Notes under the pieces: generated by a model
What the model was told of the DNA's origin: nothing
What the model saw: only the letters and a program-made list of their open reading frames with translations
Databases searched by the model: none
Assembly (NCBI GenBank): GCA_965219855.1
Contig: CBDCOR010000010.1
Location: 124,001 to 188,000, forward strand
DNA length: 64,000 bases
Source: CAUZIZ01 sp965219855
GTDB taxonomy: Bacteria; Acidobacteriota; UBA6911; RPQK01; JAJDTT01
Reading direction: 5' to 3'
Shown: positions 8,900-17,863 of the stretch, in pieces
How the letters are laid out: each line of letters begins with the position of its first letter
Numbering within the stretch: the stretch's first letter is position 1
Position numbers and translations under genes: made by a program

Positions 8900-10770
8900 A
8901 CCCAAAAGAAGTGGATGAAAGTGGACTAAACCACATGTAAACACCTGAAATGCCAGACCTGACGGGTATTCTGGGGTTGTCAAAGAAACTTCAGAACAAG
9001 CCGAAAGGAGGCATTTCAGGTGAAGAAAAAGGATAGCGCAATCATCCGCAAACGGGAAGCAGAGGTTGCTCAGCGATTGAGCCCCAGCTGGAACGGTCAA
9101 GACCCGAAACCGGTGCTCTCGCCCGAGGTCATCAGCTACGAGGTCTCGGAGAAAACGGGTGCGGTCAGTTACGGTGGTCTGGGGCTGCTGCAGCAGGTGG
9201 TGAAGTGGAGTGGGCTGGGGAAAGCCATTGACCAGGCGGTGACGCTGCTCAAACGCCACCAACCGTACCACGAATCGGACCACGTCCTGAGCCTGATCTA
9301 CAACGTGGCCACGGGCGGGACCCGCTATCAGGATATTGAACTGCGACGTCAGAGTGTGAGTTTCCTGGAGGCGGTGGGAGCCGAGAAGATCCCCGCCCCC
9401 AGCACGGCCGGAGACTTTATGCGCCGCTTTGACGCGCCCGACGTGGTGGATCTGATGGAAGCCGTCAATGCCAGCCGCCTCAAGGTCTGGGCCCAACAAC
9501 CGGCCCGTTTCTTCCAACGGGCGGAGATCGACGTGGATGGGACGATGGCCCCCACGAGCGGCGAATGCAAGGAAGGGATGGAGATCAGCTACGACGGGCA
9601 GTGGGGCTATGCGCCGCTGATCGTGACGCTGGCCAATACGGGAGAGGTGCTCTATGCGGTCAACCGCTCGGGCAACCGTCCCTCTCATGAGGGAGCGGCC
9701 GAATGGCTGGATCGGAGTATCGAGCTGGTTCGAGAGGCGGGTTTTCGGAAGGTGCGCCTGCGCGGGGACACGGATTTTTCGCTGACGGCTCATTTTGACC
9801 GTTGGACGGAGGCGGGCGTGGAGTTTGACTTCGGGATCGACGCCCATCCGAGCTTCGTCAAGTGGGCGGAGGCGTTGCCAGAAGCGAGATGGAAAGAGCT
9901 GGGGCGCCCCAGCCAGGGGAAAGGAAAAGGGAAGAAGCGGCGCCAGCGGCGGGACAAAGTGAAGCCGGAGATTGTCAAGAGACGCGGGTTCAAGACGCTG
10001 ACGCTGGAACGGGAAGAGATCGCGGAGATCGACTACCGTCCGAGCAAAGCGAAGCGAACCTATCGGATGGTGATCTTGCGCAAGACGATCCTGGTCGAGA
10101 AAGGCCAGAAGCGGCTGCTGCCGCAGACGCGCTACCACTTTTATGTCACCAATATCTCGGCCAGAACGTTGGGAACGGCGGGAGTCGTACGGGAAAACAA
10201 CCGGCGCTGCAACCAGGAGAACGTCATTGAACAACTCAAGAACGGAGTCGAGGCCCTGCGGATGCCCTCGGATACGCTGGTAGCCAACTGGGCCTATCTG
10301 GTGATTGCGGCTCAAGCCTGGAATCTGAAGGCCTGGATGGGGTTGGTGCTGCCGGCGCGACTGCAAGCCCGAGAGCTGGTGAAGATGGAGTATCGCCGTT
10401 TCCTGCGAGAGGTCATTGAAATGCCCTGCCAGATTTTGCGCAGGGGCCGACAGTTGGTCTATCGGCTGCTGGATGTCAATGGTTGGAGCCGTCTTCTCTT
10501 GGAAGGCAGTAAGTGGTTGAAACACCGGCCAGCTACCTGAAACTGAAAGGAGATAAAGTAGCTCCGAGGGTCGCCAGAGCTGGGGCGAGGTGTCTCTACA
10601 AACGCCCCCCAAGAGGGCAGAATCGTTTTCCCTGAGCGATCGGCGTGGAGGACAGCTGAACACGTGCCTGTTCTGAGTGACTTCGCGCCGAAATTTAGAA
10701 TTTAGGTCTCCAAAATGGCTCCTCGGAGCCGACAAAGGGGTCTATTTTCGAACTTGCGCTTATTTTGGGC
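8900..10770 (+). mobile_element. IS1380-family element, copy A
   Basis: 1871 bp with imperfect terminal inverted repeats (left ACCCAAAAGAAG, right end complement GCCCAAAATAAG) and flanking CTAG on both sides (8896-8899 and 10771-10774), matching the 4-bp target duplication of the family. Joining the flanks with a single CTAG restores the receptor frame (VEL then VGFKK), which confirms the boundaries. Near-identical copies occur at 27345, 29220 and 61311. Confidence 0.92.
9020..10540 (+). CDS. IS1380-family transposase (copy A)
   Basis: 506 codons starting at GTG 9020, nine bases downstream of AAAGGAGG. The protein is a DDE/RNase H-fold transposase; recognisable acidic motifs are EIDVDGTMAPTSGE (first Asp) and RLRGDTDFSL (second Asp), with the late glutamate in the NQENVIEQLKNGVEALR region. 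A lysine/arginine-rich stretch (GKGKGKKRRQRRDK) lies near residue 300. It differs from copies B and D at FMRRF versus FVRRF. The whole antisense strand is also free of stops. Confidence 0.92.
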   Translation: MKKKDSAIIRKREAEVAQRLSPSWNGQDPKPVLSPEVISYEVSEKTGAVSYGGLGLLQQVVKWSGLGKAIDQAVTLLKRHQPYHESDHVLSLIYNVATGGTRYQDIELRRQSVSFLEAVGAEKIPAPSTAGDFMRRFDAPDVVDLMEAVNASRLKVWAQQPARFFQRAEIDVDGTMAPTSGECKEGMEISYDGQWGYAPLIVTLANTGEVLYAVNRSGNRPSHEGAAEWLDRSIELVREAGFRKVRLRGDTDFSLTAHFDRWTEAGVEFDFGIDAHPSFVKWAEALPEARWKELGRPSQGKGKGKKRRQRRDKVKPEIVKRRGFKTLTLEREEIAEIDYRPSKAKRTYRMVILRKTILVEKGQKRLLPQTRYHFYVTNISARTLGTAGVVRENNRRCNQENVIEQLKNGVEALRMPSDTLVANWAYLVIAAQAWNLKAWMGLVLPARLQARELVKMEYRRFLREVIEMPCQILRRGRQLVYRLLDVNGWSRLLLEGSKWLKHRPAT

Positions 10771-10774
10771 CTAG

Positions 10775-11029
10775 CTCCACACTGAGGCTATACAGGCCAA
10801 CCGGCAAGGCTGCGAATCTAAAGGTCCCCTGATCGTTAGAGACACCGCTTCTGTTGAGGCCCGTCTCCTCATTGGTAACGGCAATGTCAGCTCCAGGGAC
10901 CACCGCACCGCTATTGTCGCGCACCGTGCCGGTAATCGTCCCGGCCCCTTCCGCCTGGGCCCGGAGAAGACCGGTTGACCCCAGAACGATAACTGCCAAT
11001 AAAACTATGGCCATTGAAATGCGTCGCAT
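10775..11029 (-). pseudogene. TonB-dependent receptor, N-terminal 85 residues
   Basis: Begins with a signal peptide (IAVILLAVIVLG-type hydrophobic run ending LLRAQA), followed by a carboxypeptidase-regulatory-like/CNA-B domain with GTITGTVRDNSGAVVPGADI and a GLYSLSVE end. This is the 5' part of the receptor interrupted by IS1380 copy A; the missing remainder is at 5921-8899. Because the promoter and signal sequence are now separated from the barrel, the gene is expected to be inactive. Confidence 0.85.
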
Positions 11030-11705
11030 CTTTTCTCCTCCGCCTCGCTAAGAATTCATTCGAAAAGCAACACGTCAGAACCCGAAAAGCCCATCTCGTA
11101 CAGAAATGATGGCAACCCTATTTGTGTTCTCCGTATTTAGGCAATAATTGTTCCAAATCAAGAGCACGGTCGCCCCACACAGTGAGGCAAATTCCATTAT
11201 GTCCCACTATTCCTGCCCCTTAGCGGGGCGGCTGAACGGATAATTTTTAGTTGTCCTCATCCTTGTTGGAGGTAGACATCCAAATGCTTGGTCCTATAGA
11301 ACGAGTTGATCCAACAGATTGGATACTAACAAAGACAGGTGTCATGCCAAGATGGCCTTCCATGACTAAATGGTCATAAGAGACTGTCTATTCGATTCCG
11401 CAGGTGAGTCTAGGGGGAGTTGCCCCTTAGTGTCAATAAGGAGACTTCAGATGCTTCAGATGGTCAAGCCAAGTCGCTTGTGTAAAAAGTGTGGACGACA
11501 GGAAAGTAGTTTGGGAGCCTATCGCAAGCTCCTTGTCGGTTGTCAAATCGTTTAACCTCTGATTTTGTTAGTGCCCTGCAACTGTGAACAGGTCATATCT
11601 TACGGCTAGAGTAGCCGGAAAATTCACGCTAGTACCACCCTTGCCCTTCCTACGCCCCCACTAGCCCAGCTCGCTTCCGAGCTGGCTAAAGTGAGCTGAG
11701 CTAGA
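11030..11705. other. Intergenic region between receptor and oxidoreductase genes
   Basis: 676 bp without a supported gene. It should contain the promoter of the receptor gene starting at 11029 and the 3' end signals of unknown upstream sequence. An inverted repeat AGCTCGCTTCCGAGCT at about 11669-11684, just after the oxidoreductase stop in transcription sense, could act as a terminator stem but lacks a clear T-run. No homopolymer or repeat family seen elsewhere in the window is present. Confidence 0.5.
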
Positions 11706-12779
11706 CTACTCCCTTTTTTGCCCCACCTGCTCAGAACTGTCGCTGGCCGCCGACCGATAAGCGGCCTCCAACAGCTCTACGGTGCGGGCGGCGATTTCTC
11801 CAGACGACCAGTTCTCGCTGCTTCGCCCCGTGATCAAATCGATGAACCGATTCGGCGGTCCGTCGCAAGCATAGTCTCCCTCGCCAGGTTCAACTTCCAG
11901 CGTAAAGTTGTCGTTGTCGTTGCGATGAATTTTCAGGTGCTCGTGAAAGAGGTCCAGACTTAGCTCTCCCTCACTTCCATAGATGCGAATGTCCATCTCG
12001 TGCTTGGTCTTGCTGGACGGCTGGGTGCCGGCGCCGGAAATAGTCCCGATCGAGCCGTTGTCGAACTTCGCCACGATGGCGTCGTACATCTCAACCGGGG
12101 CATCGGGGCCACTCATGTAGGCGAAAACTTCGCTGCCACGCAGACCGGTAAGCCAAAACAGGAGCGCCAAACTGTGAGACAGCTGAGAGTACCCCTGCCC
12201 CCCGCCGGCAGCCTCGGGATCACTGTAGAAGGTTTCGGGATCGGGAATATTGTCCATGGGATAGGGCCATTTCTGCCCGCTGTAGAGGGCTCGCAGGGCA
12301 GACCCCATGTGGCACACGATGTACTCGATTTGCCCGACCGCGCCTTGATCCATCTTTTCCTTGGCGATTGCAACCATCTGGATGTAGTGCCGACCAGTCG
12401 GAACCGAGAGCACAAGATCTTCTCGTTCCGCTGTTTCGACCAGGTCCCAGGCCTCGGCGGCTCGTAGTGCCATTGGCTTCTCGACCAGGACATGACGGCC
12501 GGACTCAAGGCTGGCTTTGGATTGCTCGTAATGGAATCCGTGAGGAGAAGCAATCACCACGGCGTCAATCGACTGCTCGAGCAACTCACGGTAGTCGGAT
12601 GTGGCGTAGGGGATACCGAATTGAGCGACCGCAAGGTCACGCGATTCCTGGGTAGGCGTGGCGACGCCCGCCAGTTCTACGTCATCACGGGCCTGCAGCA
12701 CGGGCATGTGATTGGTCTGTGCCCAGTTGCCCGCGCCGATGAAACCTACTCGGACCTTTGAATTCGTCTCGGGTGACAT
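11706..12779 (-). CDS. Gfo/Idh/MocA family oxidoreductase
   Basis: 357 residues, normal for the family. The N-terminal Rossmann fold has VGFIGAGNWAQTNH (NAD(P)-binding GxGxxA-like loop), then VVIASPHGFHYEQ and the family's EKP signature in HVLVEKPMAL (about residue 100), whose lysine is catalytic. The C-terminal alpha/beta domain contains GYSQLSHSLALLFWLTG. Such enzymes oxidise or reduce hydroxyl groups of sugars or cyclitols; the substrate is not evident. The neighbours are not functionally linked. The start ATG at 12779 is preceded by AACGAGAAAGGCAACA, a modest ribosome site. Confidence 0.9.
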   Translation of the reverse strand: MSPETNSKVRVGFIGAGNWAQTNHMPVLQARDDVELAGVATPTQESRDLAVAQFGIPYATSDYRELLEQSIDAVVIASPHGFHYEQSKASLESGRHVLVEKPMALRAAEAWDLVETAEREDLVLSVPTGRHYIQMVAIAKEKMDQGAVGQIEYIVCHMGSALRALYSGQKWPYPMDNIPDPETFYSDPEAAGGGQGYSQLSHSLALLFWLTGLRGSEVFAYMSGPDAPVEMYDAIVAKFDNGSIGTISGAGTQPSSKTKHEMDIRIYGSEGELSLDLFHEHLKIHRNDNDNFTLEVEPGEGDYACDGPPNRFIDLITGRSSENWSSGEIAARTVELLEAAYRSAASDSSEQVGQKRE

Positions 12780-12870
12780 GTTGTTGCCTTTCTCGTTGGT
12801 TATGTCCGGATATGATCGTCGAGTTTGGGCGAGCGATCAAGGATTGCTGTTTTCGGGCAGGGGCGGCGTT

Positions 12871-13071
12871 GTACCTGTTTAGCGCCTAACCCTTGCCCTC
12901 AAACTTGCCTGTGCCTTTGCCTTTGCCTTCCCCTTGGACTTTTCCCTCACCCTTCCCTGCATCCACAGGGCTTTCAGTCCAGGAAGAGGGAAAGAAGGCA
13001 AAGGCACAGGCAAAGGCAAGTTTGAAGTCAAGGGCAAGGGCAAGGGTGAGAAGAAGACCCGAAACACAGAC
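12871..13071. repeat. Palindromic TTTGCC-arm element, copy 3
   Basis: 201 bp with ends GTACCTGTTTAGCG and CCCGAAACACAGAC, conserved CTCAAACTTGCC and GGCAAGTTTGAAG blocks, and arms of TTTGCC/GGCAAA hexamers. The central 60 bp differ from the other copies. Unlike copies 2 and 4 it lies between divergent genes (12779 leftward, 13118 rightward), so it is not simply a terminator and could influence both promoters. Confidence 0.85.
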
Positions 13072-13117
13072 TGGCTTTTAGCCCACGGGCCGTCCTGTTA
13101 GAGTAGAATAACTCTAC

Positions 13118-13900
13118 GTGAAGTTGACGATGAAAGTCTCAGGTTTCCTGACTTGCACCTTGACCTGTCTGGCTGTCTTATCCCACCTGGCCGCCCAATC
13201 TCAGGAAGATAAGATCGATCCTTACGAAAAGTGGCTGAAGGAGGACGTCTTCTACGTCATCACAGGCGAGGAGAAGGTCGTCTTCGAGAAGCTGTCGACC
13301 GATATCGAGAAAGAAAACTTTATCGAGCAGTTCTGGCGACGAAGAGATCCTGAGCTTTCGACGCCGCAGAACGAATTCAAGGAAGAACATTATCGCCGCA
13401 TCGCCTTCGCCAACGAGAAGTTCCACTACGCGGGTATTTCGGGATGGGTGACGAATCGAGGTCGCGTCTACATCATTTTCGGAGAACCGCAGAGTCGGGA
13501 ACGATACTCCGGAGGATCCCTTTACTTCCGGCCCCTCACCGAAGGGGGAGGAAGGACGCGGACCTACCCCTACGAGAGGTGGTATTACGACCGCCTCCCC
13601 GGAATCGGGCAAGCAGTGGAACTGGAGTTCGTAGACAAGACTCAAACCGGTGACTTCAGGCTGGCCCTGCGCCCTGAAGAGAAGGACGCCCTGCTCATGA
13701 TGCCGGGGGGAGGGACGACGTTTTTCGAACAGATCGGAGCGGAGACCCGTGCAGGGCGAGTCCAAACCATGGATATGATGCGGACTGCGGGGCTCGAGGG
13801 AGAAGGATTCCACCGTGCAAGCTCGAATCCGTTTCTAGCCGAGCAGGCGGTTGACATCCCTTCTCCCGCCAGCAACCGGGGAGTGGGACTGGATCCATAG
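13118..13900 (+). CDS. GWxTD domain-containing secreted protein, probably C-terminally truncated
   Basis: 260 residues. Starts with a signal peptide (GFLTCTLTCLAVLSHLAAQS). The GWxTD-type segment is recognised from YEKWLKEDVFYVITGEEK, then FIEQFWRRRDPELSTPQNEF and GRVYIIFGEPQSRERY; these are family hallmarks of acidobacterial envelope proteins of unknown function. Family members I recall are usually longer. Here the sequence becomes uncharacteristic after about residue 235 and is followed directly by receptor and kinase debris, so a C-terminal truncation is likely. Start: GTG at 13118 (GTGAAGTTG); an in-frame ATG lies at 13130. Confidence 0.75.
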   Translation: MKLTMKVSGFLTCTLTCLAVLSHLAAQSQEDKIDPYEKWLKEDVFYVITGEEKVVFEKLSTDIEKENFIEQFWRRRDPELSTPQNEFKEEHYRRIAFANEKFHYAGISGWVTNRGRVYIIFGEPQSRERYSGGSLYFRPLTEGGGRTRTYPYERWYYDRLPGIGQAVELEFVDKTQTGDFRLALRPEEKDALLMMPGGGTTFFEQIGAETRAGRVQTMDMMRTAGLEGEGFHRASSNPFLAEQAVDIPSPASNRGVGLDP

Positions 13901-13976
13901 GCGTATCAAGTCAGGCAGCGTTGCTGCTTTCTTTGAATGAGCCACTAAGAAGAGTCAGGTTTTCTGCAAGACCCGG

Positions 13977-14092
13977 TCAGAACTCGATACGAAGTCCAAA
14001 TTGGATCCACCGGCTAGCAGAGGAGCGTCGGGTGGGGCCGGTCTGTGCGGTGATCACACCGAAGCCTCTCGGATTCGTCAAATCAGCTACAA
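13977..14092 (-). pseudogene. C-terminal tail of a second TonB-dependent receptor
   Basis: Reading leftward, the frame encodes ADLTNPRGFGVITAQTGPTR, then SRWIQFGLRIEF and TGA at 13977. The terminal aromatic and the RWIQFGLR pattern are typical of the last barrel strands of Oar-like receptors. Nothing else of the gene remains; at about 14092 it abuts the broken kinase in the same orientation. Too short for a domain search to be conclusive, but the pattern is characteristic. Confidence 0.65.
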
Positions 14093-14905
14093 CGTTGTGT
14101 CAGAGCGTGCAGACAACGTTCCCAGCATTGCACCTGCTTCGGTCAAAGTAAGGCTGCGCGTCTCTTCTTGACTCTCGTCCTCCCCCAGCAAAGTCGCTCG
14201 TTTGGCCAAGCCAAAGTCCATGACTTTCACATGACCTTCCGGTGTGAACATGATGTTCGAGGGTTTCAAATCCCGATGGACGATCGTTCTTTTGTGAGCC
14301 GCTTCAAGGGCCTCAGCAATCTCTGCCGTGGTCTGAAGGGCTTCCTTCAAGGGTAAAGGGCCTTCTGCTAGTTTGTCCCTGAGCGTCTCGCCTTGTACGT
14401 ACTCCATCGAGATGAAGTCTTTGCCGTCTGTTTCCCCAATCTCAAAGACATTGCAGACATAGGGGTGGTCTAAGGCGGCAGCCGACTTGGCTTCGCGCAG
14501 GAATCGCTTCCTGGCTGATTCCTCTCTCTGCATCTCCTCTGGTAGGAATTTCAGTGCGACTTTTCGATCTAGCTTCGTGTCTTCTGCCAGGTAGACTTCT
14601 CCCATGCCTCCTCTGCCGAGCAACGAGAGAAGCTTGTAGGAGCCCATCTCCCGTCCTACCATCGACTGAACCTGATCCTGGGCCATGGCCTTGGCTGTCT
14701 CCTCCAGGGCTGGAGCTTCAATGCAAGCTTCCGCTCGCTCGCAGGCCTCGAGCGGACTCTCGACTGCTTGGCTCAGGGAAGGTTCCCGCAACGAGCTTCG
14801 TCGAGAAGGCTTTCCTCTGGCTCCCTTTTTGTTGCAAAGCTCCGTCGATATCGATTCTCCGCCAACGGTCAGGCCTCATGGGCCTGACCCTGACTCGATT
14901 CACAC
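14093..14905 (-). pseudogene. Pkn-type serine/threonine protein kinase, truncated and frameshifted
   Basis: The clean part (14791 downward) has the glycine loop LLGRGGMGEVYLAED, the lysine in KVALKFLPEEM, the catalytic loop IVHRDLKPSN and the DFG motif in VMDFGLAKRA. It stops at GAMLGT, where the activation segment should continue, and runs into receptor debris. Upstream, the usual acidobacterial N-terminal stretch (RPDRWRRID...KAF, then DEARCGN, then SQAVESPLEA) is spread over three frames, indicating at least two frameshifts. No transmembrane sensor part survives. Not a functional kinase. Confidence 0.8.
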
Positions 14906-14993
14906 CGGAGCCACGCTTTCGCCTTCTTCCAGTCCCGCATAAAGCTGCGCTACAAGATCTCGTCACGCTGGGATCCTTGGTGGTGGGATCCTC

Positions 14994-15140
14994 TCATCTC
15001 GTTCTCCTAAAGAAACCAGTCCAAAACGTTACAGTGGAAATATCCTTCTTGACTCGGTACACCTCACCCATACCGCCTTCGCCGATCTTGTCGGTGATTT
15101 TGTAGTGGGAGATGGTTTGGCCTATCAACAGGATCTCCAG
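14994..15140 (-). pseudogene. Second Ser/Thr kinase remnant (glycine-rich loop only)
   Basis: Translating leftward from about 15130 gives GQTISHYKITDKIGEGGMGE followed by VYRV, the first strand and glycine loop of a Pkn-type kinase, after which the sequence loses resemblance and ends at TGA 14994. It lies directly upstream of the first kinase remnant in the same orientation, suggesting a former tandem of kinase genes reduced by deletion. Confidence 0.7.
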
Positions 15141-15397
15141 ACTAAAGGGAATCTACTTAGCGCATACTAGATCTTTGGATCTGAAAGGGCAATCCTAGAA
15201 GCTGGCTACAGGCCGTGGACCAACCTTTACCCGGTACTACATTGCTATCGATAATTCATACGAAAGGCGTAACAGACCCAGACAGGCTAGCATGCGCAAG
15301 GGCTCTGTTAAGCCTATGCTGACAGATGCCTTCCCGTCGCGCGCGAGTTCGATTTCATGCTCAGTAATCCTCCCTGTGGAAAGAGCTGGAAAAGCGA

Positions 15398-16741
15398 TCA
15401 GGAACGCATATTGGCGTTGGTTTCAGCATTGTCTGACGTGGCCGTCGCCGGCAGCGCATTCCATTTGAACGCCAAGAGCACCGCGGCCGTAAGAGCCATC
15501 ACGCCCAGCAAGGTAAAGACACCTCCCCATCCCCAGCGCCCGGCAAAGAAACCGGGAAGGGTGCCACCCAGGATCGCACCTACCGAACCGGCACCATTGA
15601 CGAACCCGGCCACCGTTGCTGCTCCCTGCTTGGTGCCAAAATCGACGGCGGCGGGACCATTCAGGATCGTATCAGGTACGAAAACCAGCAGTCCAATCAA
15701 AAGGTACGAAGCGCCTAACACGACACGCGTCGCCGGCAAATCGTCCATGACCAGCATGAAGACTCCCATCATGGACACCGTGATGACACACACCGGCATG
15801 CGTCTGGAACCAAAAACCCGGTCGGATACGATTCCCGCGGAAAGGGCTCCGACAATGCCAGCCAACTCGAATAACGCGCTCAACGCACCTGATTCAGCCA
15901 TGCCGCTGCCGAGTTTTTCCTGGATGTACTTTGGCCCCCAAAAGAGAATCGCGTAGCGCGTCGGCTTGGTCAAGAAATAGGCCAGACACATGACCAACAC
16001 GGTGCGATTGGCGAGGACCTGTTTGACGAGTTCCCAAGAATTGTGCTGGGTCTTCACTTTCGCCGATTCGGTATCAACCAAGACGGCCAGCTCCTCGCCG
16101 TGATAAGTTTCGATTGTCGGCAGCCCCACATCTTCCGGACTATTACGCTGCAATATGAGGAACAGCAACCAAATTCCAAAAAGAGTGGCTGCCGGAACGA
16201 AGAAAGCATATCGCCAGCCCATCAGATCGCCCCAATAACCCGCGAACACAGAAGCCACCATGCCACCGACCGCATAGTTGGTACTCCACAACCCAATGAC
16301 CGTACCGCGTTCACGTTGGGAAAAGAAGTTGCCAACGTTCTTCACCAACGGTCCCCAACCAGTCGATTGGCAAAGGCCCTGCAGACCAAACAGGATTCCC
16401 AGCAAGACCGTGATGGACGAAGCTCCCATGGCGGCGGCAGCGATAGACGAGCCAAACATGCCCACCAGTACGACTTTGCGAGTTCCTACTCGGTCGCCAA
16501 GTATCCCCATCACAAATTGGCCAATCGCGTAGGCCGATAGATAGGTACCGTCGATCCAGGCCATATCGCTTGAACTGATATTGATGGACGGATCCTGCTC
16601 CATGCCAATCTTGGCGACTGAAAACGTCTTGCGAGTCAGGTAAAAGCCGAAATACGTCAGCCAAGTGATGCCGAAGACTTGCCACCGCCAGCGTTCGTAG
16701 CGCGGGTTGTCACCGATGAGTTTGAAAGGGGGTTTGGCCAG
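15398..16741 (-). CDS. MFS transporter, OPA/GlpT-like, of the phosphonate operon
   Basis: About 12 hydrophobic segments. The region NPRYERWRWQVFGITWLTYF then GFYLTRKTFSVAK is the N-terminus of the organophosphate:phosphate antiporter (GlpT/UhpT) branch; YAIGQFVMGILGDRVGTRKV is the loop 2-3 motif. The first ATG (16603) would lose helix 1. The frame extends upstream without a stop to 16751, and the only plausible initiation site is CTG 16741, one base after the TAA of the preceding gene, which suggests translational coupling. By context it probably imports a C2 phosphonate. Family is clear; substrate is inferred. Confidence 0.8.
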   Translation of the reverse strand: MAKPPFKLIGDNPRYERWRWQVFGITWLTYFGFYLTRKTFSVAKIGMEQDPSINISSSDMAWIDGTYLSAYAIGQFVMGILGDRVGTRKVVLVGMFGSSIAAAAMGASSITVLLGILFGLQGLCQSTGWGPLVKNVGNFFSQRERGTVIGLWSTNYAVGGMVASVFAGYWGDLMGWRYAFFVPAATLFGIWLLFLILQRNSPEDVGLPTIETYHGEELAVLVDTESAKVKTQHNSWELVKQVLANRTVLVMCLAYFLTKPTRYAILFWGPKYIQEKLGSGMAESGALSALFELAGIVGALSAGIVSDRVFGSRRMPVCVITVSMMGVFMLVMDDLPATRVVLGASYLLIGLLVFVPDTILNGPAAVDFGTKQGAATVAGFVNGAGSVGAILGGTLPGFFAGRWGWGGVFTLLGVMALTAAVLLAFKWNALPATATSDNAETNANMRS

Positions 16742-16742
16742 C

Positions 16743-17834
16743 TTAGGGCCTCACCGCTACGCGCAGATCCTGTCCCTGAATCGCGCGCGCGAACGCCGCT
16801 TCGGCAGCGGGCAAAGCAAACTCGTCATGCACCAAATCGGCAAAGGGAAACTCACCGCCGCGCTCGACCAAAAAGGTGACCGCCTGCCCTAAGTCTTCCG
16901 GCCGATAGTTGTGATTTCCCACGATGGTCAAACAGCGGCGCACGATCGATTCCGGATCCAGGGCGATCGGCGGGGTGGGAAACGTACTTCCGATCAGCAC
17001 ATATCGGCCGCCAATCCGCGGGAGTTTGACGCCTGTTTCGACGGCGCTGGGGGCTCCTGACAATTCAACCGCCAGGTCCACTCCTCGTCCCGCCGTCAAG
17101 TCTCGCACACGGTCGATCAATTCTTGCTCGTTGTCGGAAACGGGTAGCGTGCGCGTGGCTCCGAAGTCACTGGCCCGCTGGAGGCGATCGGCATTGACGT
17201 CACAAACGATGACCTCCCGAGCACCACGGCTCCGCGCCATGGCGGCGGCCGTCAGCCCGAGCATCCCTGCGCCTTGAATCAAGACGGACTTGCCGTCACA
17301 GCCGCCTCCGACGCGCATCGCAGCCGCCACAGTCGCCGTGGCGCAGTTCGCTGGGCAGGCAACCGTATCGGGCAAGAAATCCGGCACACGAAAGATGGCG
17401 GTGCCAGCGGCCAGGTGACAATACTCGGCCAATCCACCACTGAGCGGATGCTCGGGCACAATCTTTTCGTGGCCATACTTAAACAGCTGCTCGCATTTCT
17501 GCGGCACGTCGTTGTCGCAGAAAAAACAGTCGCCACAACAGGCCGCGATCGACCAGGTGATTCGATCGCCCACTTGGAGACGTTGGCCAGAGTAATCGCT
17601 CACGGCTCGGTCTACATCAAGGCGCTCGACCACCCCCATGATTTCGTGTCCCAGTACCGTCGGCACGGGCGTCGATCGGCGTCCCGTAAACGTGTGCACG
17701 TCGCTGCCACAAAGGGTCGAACAGGTAATTCGGACCAATACCTCACCGGGGCCCGGTGTTGGCAGTTCGTATTGCTCGAGGGTCAGTGGCTGGCCCGTCC
17801 CGTGAAACACGGCGGCTAACGAAGTTTTCCTCAT
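16743..17834 (-). CDS. Zinc-dependent alcohol dehydrogenase, phosphonate-catabolism type
   Basis: 363 residues with the medium-chain dehydrogenase order: GroES-like domain with catalytic zinc ligands in STLCGSDVHTF and GHEIMGVVERL, structural-zinc cysteines in CCGDCFFCDNDVPQKC, then the Rossmann fold (LIQGAGMLGLTAAAMARSRG). The QKCEQLFKYGHE stretch is what I remember for the subfamily annotated as phosphonate catabolism-associated alcohol dehydrogenase (TIGR03366). A reasonable reaction is oxidation of 2-hydroxyethylphosphonate to phosphonoacetaldehyde, an inference from context. It is 29 bp downstream of the aldehyde dehydrogenase gene. Confidence 0.85.
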   Translation of the reverse strand: MRKTSLAAVFHGTGQPLTLEQYELPTPGPGEVLVRITCSTLCGSDVHTFTGRRSTPVPTVLGHEIMGVVERLDVDRAVSDYSGQRLQVGDRITWSIAACCGDCFFCDNDVPQKCEQLFKYGHEKIVPEHPLSGGLAEYCHLAAGTAIFRVPDFLPDTVACPANCATATVAAAMRVGGGCDGKSVLIQGAGMLGLTAAAMARSRGAREVIVCDVNADRLQRASDFGATRTLPVSDNEQELIDRVRDLTAGRGVDLAVELSGAPSAVETGVKLPRIGGRYVLIGSTFPTPPIALDPESIVRRCLTIVGNHNYRPEDLGQAVTFLVERGGEFPFADLVHDEFALPAAEAAFARAIQGQDLRVAVRP

Positions 17835-17863
17835 GAGTTTTTTTCCAGCTACGATATTCCCAA

